A stretch of 5,815 nt of DNA from Nitrososphaerota archaeon (lineage in GTDB: Archaea; Thermoproteota; Nitrososphaeria; Nitrososphaerales; CADDZS01): contig DAHVAI010000372.1 in assembly GCA_027314685.1 (NCBI GenBank), forward strand, positions 1 through 5,815, read 5' to 3'. Both the position numbers and the translations under genes were made by a program. The notes beneath the pieces are model-generated. The model made no database searches, was not told where the DNA came from, and worked only from the letters and a program-made list of their open reading frames with translations. Of this stretch, positions 1-4,749 are shown piece after piece; positions within the stretch are counted from its first letter, which is position 1, and each line of letters starts with the position of its first letter.

Positions 1-116
1 TAGGCGAACCTGAAGAAGTAGCTAGTATGGCGATGTATCTTCTTTCTGATGCAAGTTCATTCGTCACAGGGGCCATCATTCCTGTAGACGGAGGTTATTC
101 GGCAGTAAAAATTTGA
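1..116 (+). CDS. Short-chain dehydrogenase/reductase (SDR), C-terminal fragment
   Basis: The reading frame beginning at base 3 is open from the window edge to a TGA at 114-116 and gives 37 residues. They run from [16 protein letters not shown] through ASSFVTG to a closing [12 protein letters not shown]. This is the standard tail of classical SDR enzymes: the 'G.PEEvA....fL.SD.ASf.TG' helix-turn and the final 'vDGGy' strand that helps form the substrate pocket and tetramer. SDRs of this class are cytosolic NAD(P)-dependent oxidoreductases of alcohols, sugars, steroids or 3-oxoacyl groups. The Rossmann glycine motif and the catalytic Ser-Tyr-Lys lie upstream and cannot be seen, so neither cofactor nor substrate can be guessed. 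Only 30 bases separate it from the MFS gene on the same strand, so co-transcription is plausible. Confidence 0.9.
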   Translation, partial: GEPEEVASMAMYLLSDASSFVTGAIIPVDGGYSAVKI

Positions 117-132
117 GTTCTCTTAAAGAACT
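116..132. repeat. 17-bp inverted repeat starting at the SDR stop codon
   Basis: AGTTCT (116-121) and AGAACT (127-132) are perfect 6-bp complements around a 5-base spacer, CTTAA. The left arm begins on the last base of the SDR TGA. No T-tract follows, so it does not look like a bacterial intrinsic terminator. It could be a weak mRNA hairpin in the SDR-MFS gap or a small dyad operator. It also overlaps a TTAAAG stretch (123-128) roughly 20 bases ahead of the MFS start. Function unknown. Confidence 0.4.
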
Positions 133-146
133 AACCGGTTGAAACA

Positions 147-1334
147 TTGTTGTCCAATGAAAGAGGCCGCGCCCTCGTACCTGCGCTACTGATCATGGCA
201 AACCTAGCGTTCGCCATCAATCAGTTCAACTTTGCCTCAGTTTATTCGCTCATAGCCGCTAGCTTTGATCAAAATGTGTCAGGACTGGGAACCGCTACCT
301 CCGTTTATTTTCTAGCAATCGCTGCTATCGAAGTACCCGGCGCTTTGATCTCCATCAAAGTCGGTTCCAAAAGAATGGTTCTTGTCGGGACTGTGCTGAG
401 TTTTTCTTCAAACGTTCTGAGCGCTTTTCTTCCGCAGTTTAACCTGATCATTGCTACAAGAGCTATTGCAGGAATCGGAAACGGACTGGCGTTTCCATCG
501 TTGCTCGTTGTCCTCGCGAGAAACTTTCGTAGAGGCTCTGGGGCACTGTCAGTAGGATTGGTCAACGGAGCATTTAATCTAGGAGGTATTGTCGGATTGT
601 TTGGTTGGGCGCTCATCGGAGCGTTGACAGGATGGCGGATTAGTGTACTGATTGGAGGCATCATTGGCTTAGCCAGTGCAATTCCACTTTTCTTTGTTCT
701 GCCAAAAGACAAGCCTAGTGTCAATTTCAGAATAAGCATTGAACAGCTGACGAGCGTCATCTTTAGACGAGAGGTGATAGTCATCATTCTCTCCCTTTTT
801 GGCATAGCTGCGGCAGCTAGCGTATCGTGGGGTTTTCTTGTATACTATCTTGAAAATACACTTAATGTCAATGCAGGGTTCGCAGGTTTTGTTGCAAGTC
901 TTTCAATGATTTTCTCTCTTTTTTCCTCGCCAATCATCGGTCGAATCTACGATAGATTCAGAAATGCAAGAAAGTGGGTGTTTGTTGCCGGGTGCATCAC
1001 AGCGGTTGGAATTGCATTCGCCTCAGTCCAATCCCTATACTTCGCAATTATCTCCTCGGCGGTTGTGGGAATAGGTTTCGGAATAGGTTTTACAGTCGGG
1101 CTTTCCGCCGCAAGAGACCTATGTTCTACGAACGTTGAGTATGAAAGCTTGGCTGTGGGCTGGGTAGATGGATTGTCGGTTTTTGGCGGCTTTTTCGCAC
1201 CACTAATTTTCGCCGCTATCGTTGTCTCATCAGGTTATTCTGACGGCTGGCTTTTAGCAGCTATTTTCGGCTTCTTGCTAACACTACCAATTCTTTCTAT
1301 GAGAAAACTGAAGATTGAGACCCCGATGTCCTAA
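147..1334 (+). CDS. Major facilitator superfamily (MFS) transporter
   Basis: This is a 395-residue integral membrane protein with the usual MFS length and twelve predicted helices. They lie near residues 9-30, 48-70, 78-96, 98-124, 133-158 and 164-185, then, after a polar central loop (186-208), near 209-233, 243-265, 276-293, 297-318, 334-360 and 366-384. A degenerate motif A lies between helices 2 and 3 (GALISIKVGSKRMVLVG, 65-81). Its counterpart between helices 8 and 9 is clearer (GRIYDRFRNARK, 265-276). Helix 4 carries RAIAGIGNG (105-113), typical of proton-coupled carriers. It probably moves a small solute across the cytoplasmic membrane; substrate and direction cannot be told. The start used is TTG at 147, with a weak GGTTGA at 137-142. 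TTG at 150 is equally possible, and the first ATG (residue 17) would cut into helix 1. Neighbouring SDR and Gfo/Idh enzymes hint at a sugar- or polyol-like solute (inference). Confidence 0.9.
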   Translation: MLSNERGRALVPALLIMANLAFAINQFNFASVYSLIAASFDQNVSGLGTATSVYFLAIAAIEVPGALISIKVGSKRMVLVGTVLSFSSNVLSAFLPQFNLIIATRAIAGIGNGLAFPSLLVVLARNFRRGSGALSVGLVNGAFNLGGIVGLFGWALIGALTGWRISVLIGGIIGLASAIPLFFVLPKDKPSVNFRISIEQLTSVIFRREVIVIILSLFGIAAAASVSWGFLVYYLENTLNVNAGFAGFVASLSMIFSLFSSPIIGRIYDRFRNARKWVFVAGCITAVGIAFASVQSLYFAIISSAVVGIGFGIGFTVGLSAARDLCSTNVEYESLAVGWVDGLSVFGGFFAPLIFAAIVVSSGYSDGWLLAAIFGFLLTLPILSMRKLKIETPMS

Positions 1335-2368
1335 AAGTTCACTTTTACCCATTTCCTCGACCTAGCAGATTCATACGCGCCATCAACGAGACGATTAACA
1401 ACGTAACCATCTTCGAAAGTCTCACTGGGCTTTCCTCCATTTGCGACACAGCTAACAAAGTGTTTCATCTCGTCTACAAACCCATAAGTTTCGTGCTCTC
1501 TTATGCTCGGAAACAACCATCCGCTTGTTTCATCCGACTTTTCCACTACGCTCGTTTTCAATTTTGTAAAGAGCCTTATTCCTGTCTCTCGCGTGAGGTC
1601 GATGAATATGGATCCATCCGTTCCAAACACTTCAAACCTCACGTCAAGCCCGCCCTTTGCTGTCCAGCTGTTTTCGCTTTGGCCCATTGATCCATTCGCA
1701 TACCTCACAAGTACTACGCAGTTATCCTCGACCTCTACACCACGGGAGAATGTCTCAGTCCACCCGCAAATTTCCTTTGGTTTCTCTTCTATCAAAAACC
1801 TCGCGAGTTCGATTGTGTGGCAACCCATATCGAGCAAGACTCCTCCTCCCGAGATGGATTTCTGCTTAAACCACTTGGCGTGAGGGCCAGAGTGCGCCTC
1901 CCTCGCTCTTACACTAGTTATCTTGCCAATCGTGCCTTGCCTGATCAATTTCTTGGCATAGACAGCCTTAGGCATGAAGACTTGATTTTCAGCATAGCAA
2001 CTTGTAACGCCATACCTTTGAGCTGCTTCGACCATTTCTCTTGCTTCAAGCGCGGTCCTCCCAAGTGGTTTCTCACAAATGACCGCCTTGTGATTTTCCG
2101 CGGCCGTAGTTGCTGCATCAAGGTGCAAGGAATTCGGCAGTCCCACATCCACAATGTCTATCTCCGGATCTTTGCATATTGCTTCCAGCCCTCCTCTGCC
2201 ATGGTAGATTTTCGGTATGCCCCAGCGTTTTGCAAAATCAGATGTTCTTGCCTCGCTCCTACCAAAGATAGCTACGACTTTTGCATTTTCGATTTCTCCA
2301 AGGGCCGGCATGTGGTAGGCTTCGTTAATGAAGCCGGTGCCCAAGAGTCCCAATCGTATCGTTTTCAT
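1331..2368 (-). CDS. Gfo/Idh/MocA family NAD(P)-dependent oxidoreductase
   Basis: A 345-residue cytosolic dehydrogenase in the family that includes glucose-fructose oxidoreductase, inositol 2-dehydrogenase and rhizopine catabolism proteins. The N-terminal Rossmann fold opens with GLLGTGFI (residues 7-14). The second half of the dinucleotide domain carries the family CEKPLG motif (98-103), whose Lys is the usual catalytic/nicotinamide-contacting residue. The C-terminal domain begins around residue 115 and contains GGGVLLDMGCHTIEL (174-188), whose Asp180 and His184 match the family DxGxH active-site pair. Typical substrates are cyclic polyols, aldoses or UDP-sugars; none can be assigned here. 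The start chosen is ATG at 2368, because GAGGT lies six bases upstream and the protein then begins directly at the first beta strand. ATG at 2383 and TTG at 2386 would add 5-6 residues. It is transcribed away from the kinase cassette, and its TAG shares bases with the MFS TAA. Confidence 0.93.
   Translation of the reverse strand: MKTIRLGLLGTGFINEAYHMPALGEIENAKVVAIFGRSEARTSDFAKRWGIPKIYHGRGGLEAICKDPEIDIVDVGLPNSLHLDAATTAAENHKAVICEKPLGRTALEAREMVEAAQRYGVTSCYAENQVFMPKAVYAKKLIRQGTIGKITSVRAREAHSGPHAKWFKQKSISGGGVLLDMGCHTIELARFLIEEKPKEICGWTETFSRGVEVEDNCVVLVRYANGSMGQSENSWTAKGGLDVRFEVFGTDGSIFIDLTRETGIRLFTKLKTSVVEKSDETSGWLFPSIREHETYGFVDEMKHFVSCVANGGKPSETFEDGYVVNRLVDGAYESARSRKWVKVNF
1332..1347. terminator. 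Inverted repeat at the convergent gene junction, possible bidirectional terminator
   Basis: TAAAAGT (1332-1338) and ACTTTTA (1341-1347) are perfect 7-bp complements around a 2-base centre. The left arm begins with the TAA of the MFS gene, and the element lies inside the last codons of the minus-strand oxidoreductase. On each strand one arm supplies a run of four T residues, which would suit T-run-dependent archaeal termination in both directions. With a 2-base loop and A/T-rich arms it would be a poor RNA hairpin. The terminator role is inferred from position. Confidence 0.35.
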
Positions 2369-2374
2369 TTGTGA

Positions 2375-2379
2375 ACCTC
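2375..2379 (-). promoter_or_regulatory. Shine-Dalgarno site deciding the start of the Gfo/Idh gene
   Basis: On the minus strand GAGGT is followed by six bases (TCACAA) and then ATG at 2368. It is the clearest ribosome binding site in the window. It favours ATG 2368 over the in-frame ATG at 2383 and TTG at 2386, neither of which has a comparable site. Confidence 0.6.
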
Positions 2380-2422
2380 GCATCAATTCTTTAATCGTTG
2401 ATATTGAAACGAGTTTCCATTC
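2380..2422. promoter_or_regulatory. Divergent promoter region between the Gfo/Idh gene and the kinase cassette
   Basis: The two genes diverge from a gap of only 54 bases, so both promoters must lie here or inside the opposing gene. A TTTAAT at 2390-2395 (ATTAAA on the other strand) lies about 25 bases before the minus-strand ATG at 2368 and about 30 bases before the plus-strand TTG at 2423. That is roughly the spacing of an archaeal TATA box serving leaderless or short-leader transcripts. The 5-bp arms ATCAA (2382-2386) and TTGAT (2398-2402) flank it as a loose dyad. These are weak matches that support shared regulation of the two units only by position. Confidence 0.3.
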
Positions 2423-3412
2423 TTGACGCAGTCCGGGGAGTTAGATTCAGTAAGGCACCTTCTTGAAGCTTGGGGAGTGATCAAGAAGGATTCGCGACCA
2501 AAGTTGACAATTTTGGGCGGAGGGATTTCGAATCTGATTGTGAAAGCCGAGACTCCAGATGGAACGTGGGTTGTAAAACAACCACTTGCAAAGCTTAGAG
2601 TGAACCAAGAATGGTATGCAGATAGAAACAGGATTTTGAAGGAAGCCTCTTGTTTGAGGCTGATTCGCAGATACATAGGCCAAGAGTATGCGCCAAAGGT
2701 TCTCTTTGAAGACAGGACAAACCTTGCTTGCTTGCTAGAGTGCGCGCCGCAGGGTACAAAGACCTGGAAGGAGGAACTCTTGAATGGTAAGGTAGACTCT
2801 AACGTCACAAGAGGTGTCGCAAATTTTCTTTCACAGTTTCATTTGAAAACACACGGGGTAGTTGAAATTTCTCGAGAATTTGGCGACATCACTAACTTTC
2901 TCCAACTACGTATCGACTCCTACCTGGTTGCCCTTATTCCGCTCTACTCTAATCTAAGTGATCAGATCAACGAGATAATCACTGGACTCACCTCAACTCG
3001 TATCTGCCTTGTCCACGGAGATTTTAGCCCAAAAAACATTCTTTTGCTCCCCGACGGGAGATTGTGGGTAATCGATGCTGAAGTCGCGCACTATGGTAAC
3101 CTTGCCTTCGACGTAGCTTTCTGTGCAAACCATCTTATCATAAAATCAGTACACATGAGATCTAACGATTATCTGAACGAAGCAAGGAGATTCTGGCAGC
3201 TTTATTGGAAGGAAGCTGAACCGCTCGGAGAAAGGAATTTCACAGTTAGAGTTCTTGGTGGTTTGATGCTTGCAAGAGTCGATGGCAAATCTCCAATAGA
3301 GTATCTTGATGAACCAGCGCGAAGCACCATTCGTAAATTATCCTCGAGATTTGTCGAAAAAAGAGTAAGCGACTTTGATGAGATTATCGACAGTGTGAAA
3401 CGAGAGCTATGA
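2423..3412 (+). CDS. APH/methylthioribose-kinase-like small-molecule kinase
   Basis: A 329-residue cytosolic kinase of the aminoglycoside phosphotransferase/choline kinase fold (APH family), ATP-dependent and acting on a hydroxyl. The N-lobe has a glycine loop GGGISN (32-37), the ATP-binding lysine in WVVKQ (Lys52) and a helix-C Glu in ILKEASCL (Glu74). The hinge lies near LLECAPQG (104-111). The C-lobe has the Brenner motif HGDFSPKN (198-205), with Asp200 as catalytic base and Asn205 as metal ligand. The second metal site is IDAE (217-220), followed by HYGNLAFD. A DxE triplet followed by 'YG..gFD' resembles methylthioribose kinase more than the usual DFD/DWE forms, but the protein is shorter than that enzyme (about 400 residues) and nothing nearby belongs to methionine salvage. 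The start is TTG 2423, since the frame is closed by TGA at 2405 and no ATG or strong ribosome site exists. It overlaps the enolase gene by four bases, so the two are probably translated together. Substrate unknown; not evidence of drug resistance. Confidence 0.85.
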   Translation: MTQSGELDSVRHLLEAWGVIKKDSRPKLTILGGGISNLIVKAETPDGTWVVKQPLAKLRVNQEWYADRNRILKEASCLRLIRRYIGQEYAPKVLFEDRTNLACLLECAPQGTKTWKEELLNGKVDSNVTRGVANFLSQFHLKTHGVVEISREFGDITNFLQLRIDSYLVALIPLYSNLSDQINEIITGLTSTRICLVHGDFSPKNILLLPDGRLWVIDAEVAHYGNLAFDVAFCANHLIIKSVHMRSNDYLNEARRFWQLYWKEAEPLGERNFTVRVLGGLMLARVDGKSPIEYLDEPARSTIRKLSSRFVEKRVSDFDEIIDSVKREL

Positions 3413-4701
3413 GAATTTCAACAGTCAGGGCGATCGAAGTGATTGACTCACGTGGGTTGCCTACGATCGCCGCCGAAGTAAAATTTGAGGATGGAGTATC
3501 CGGGAGCGCAATGGTTCCATCCGGAGCCTCTGTGGGAAAGCTAGAAGCACTGGAGCTTCGGGATCAAGACCCAAAAAGATGGTTCGGGAAGGGAGTACTC
3601 AATGCTGTAAGAAATGTAAACGAAACAATTTCGCATGCCTTAGCAGGTGAGGTCTCGGACGTCAGAAGCGTTGACAGAATCATGATTGATTCAGACGGTA
3701 CCGAGAACAAATCTAAACTCGGTGCAAACGCTATTCTAGCAGTATCACTTGCGAACGCACGCGCGTTGGCGGCTGAACAGAGAAAACCGCTCTACGCGCT
3801 CATCGCCGAATTGTGCGGCATAAACCAACCCACTCTACCTACTCCTATGGTGAACATCCTGAGCGGTGGACTACATGCTAGGTGGAGTCTTGACATGCAG
3901 GACTTTCTAGTTGTCCCACTAGGGGCTGCTTCGCTTAGACAAGCACTAGATTACGTGGGTCTGATTTATCATTCAACCATGAGCCTTCTGAATGAGAGAG
4001 GCTTGTCAACCCTCCTTGCCGACGAGGGTGGCTTTGGCCCTCGCGTCGAAAATCATGAAACAATGCTAAAGATACTTCTCCAAGCAATTGAAAGATCTGG
4101 CTTGAAGGCAGGCGTCGATAAAGACGTGGCTATCGCAATTGATGTTGCCGCATCACACTTTTGGAAGAATGGTAAATACGAGCTCGCTTCTGAAAACCAA
4201 AGACTAAGTGGAGAGGATCTTGTTTCGCTCCTTGAAGACTGGTCTTCCAGGTACCCAATTGTCTCGATCGAAGACGGAAGCGCTGAAGAAGATTGGAACA
4301 GTTGGAAGATTCTTACTGAAAGACTAGGGAAAAAAACACAACTCGTTGGAGATGATGTCTTTGTTACGAATACTGCGCTGATTAAGAAAGGAGTTGAAAG
4401 TAAAGTTGGAAACTCTGTCCTAATCAAGCTTAACCAAATAGGGTCGCTCTCTGAGACAATCGATGCAATCATGCTATGCAAGAAAAGTGGGTACGCGCCC
4501 GTGATTTCAGCAAGATCTGGCGATACCGAAGATCATTTCATCTCAGATCTAGCAGTCGGATCCGCCGCAGGTCAAATAAAAGTCGGATCGATAGCAAGGT
4601 CCGAGCGTACCGCAAAATACAATCGTCTTCTAGAGATAGAGGGTTGGTCAGGACAAACCTTGCCATTCACCGGCAGTGACTGTTTTCCGTTTCTCTCGTG
4701 A
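3409..4701 (+). CDS. Enolase paralog with altered active site
   Basis: A 430-residue protein, full enolase length, recognisable throughout. It has DSRG (13-16), the mobile loop PSGASVG (37-43), ELRD (49-52), DGTENKSKLGANAIL (96-110), GGLHA (153-157), DEGGFGP (205-211), Asp245, YPIVSIEDG (282-290), VGDDVFVTN (313-321), LIKLNQIG (338-345) and GQIKVGSIARSER (388-400). The three Mg ligands (Asp245, Glu288, Asp315), the proton-abstracting Lys340, Lys391 and Glu206 are kept. Unusual are QDF for QEF (Asp165 in place of the catalytic Glu, yeast 168), SARSGDT for SHRSGET (Ala368 in place of the active-site His, yeast 373), SGASV for SGAST, and SGG for NGG before His156. Enolase interconverts 2-phosphoglycerate and phosphoenolpyruvate. 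These changes suggest a related 2-phospho-acid substrate or altered chemistry, though weak ordinary enolase activity is possible. The start ATG overlaps the kinase stop (ATGA), which implies coupled translation. I give no gene symbol because it is probably not the housekeeping eno. Confidence 0.9.
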   Translation: MRISTVRAIEVIDSRGLPTIAAEVKFEDGVSGSAMVPSGASVGKLEALELRDQDPKRWFGKGVLNAVRNVNETISHALAGEVSDVRSVDRIMIDSDGTENKSKLGANAILAVSLANARALAAEQRKPLYALIAELCGINQPTLPTPMVNILSGGLHARWSLDMQDFLVVPLGAASLRQALDYVGLIYHSTMSLLNERGLSTLLADEGGFGPRVENHETMLKILLQAIERSGLKAGVDKDVAIAIDVAASHFWKNGKYELASENQRLSGEDLVSLLEDWSSRYPIVSIEDGSAEEDWNSWKILTERLGKKTQLVGDDVFVTNTALIKKGVESKVGNSVLIKLNQIGSLSETIDAIMLCKKSGYAPVISARSGDTEDHFISDLAVGSAAGQIKVGSIARSERTAKYNRLLEIEGWSGQTLPFTGSDCFPFLS

Positions 4702-4712
4702 AATATTCACGA
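4696..4712. repeat. 17-bp inverted repeat spanning the enolase stop codon
   Basis: TCGTGAA (4696-4702) and TTCACGA (4706-4712) are perfect 7-bp complements around a 3-base ATA centre. The left arm contains the enolase TGA (4699-4701). No T-run follows; the next bases are AAAA. It can be a short hairpin at the end of the enolase message or a dyad operator in the 48-base gap before the threonine-synthase-like gene. A poor TATA-like ACATACA (4716-4722) lies about 30 bases before that gene's ATG, so an internal promoter here is possible but weakly supported. Confidence 0.4.
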
Positions 4713-4749
4713 AAAACATACAACATCCACTTCTTACGTCGTTTTATTG

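Noticed and set aside
305..805. Minus-strand open frame of 166 codons inside the MFS gene
   Set aside because: It lies wholly within a clear 12-helix transporter gene, is low-complexity and rich in Pro, Thr and Leu, and shows no recognisable motif; a shadow frame.
1460..2374. Plus-strand open frames opposite the Gfo/Idh gene
   Set aside because: They are antisense to a gene with intact family motifs, and their peptides show no family resemblance and no ribosome site.
2369..2386. Longer Gfo/Idh protein starting at TTG 2386 or ATG 2383
   Set aside because: The extra 5-6 residues precede the first Rossmann strand and carry no signal, while ATG 2368 has GAGGT six bases upstream.
2383..2808. Minus-strand open frame of 141 codons that would continue upstream of the Gfo/Idh start
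   Set aside because: It overlaps the N-lobe of the kinase, which has the expected glycine loop and ATP lysine, and the peptide itself has no family features.
2423..3412. Aminoglycoside resistance gene
   Set aside because: The fold is shared with resistance kinases, but the DxE metal motif and the coupled enolase gene point to metabolism; nothing in the sequence supports a drug substrate.
2423..3412. Type II homoserine kinase feeding the threonine synthase
   Set aside because: Attractive by position, but that family's motifs are not specifically matched and an enolase gene intervenes; kept only as an alternative within the pathway hypothesis.
4053..4481. Minus-strand open frame of 142 codons inside the enolase gene
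   Set aside because: Ser- and Phe-rich peptide lying antisense to conserved enolase motifs; a shadow frame.
4696..4716. Rho-independent terminator after the enolase gene
   Set aside because: The inverted repeat is real, but it is short, A/T-rich and followed by A residues instead of T residues on the coding strand.
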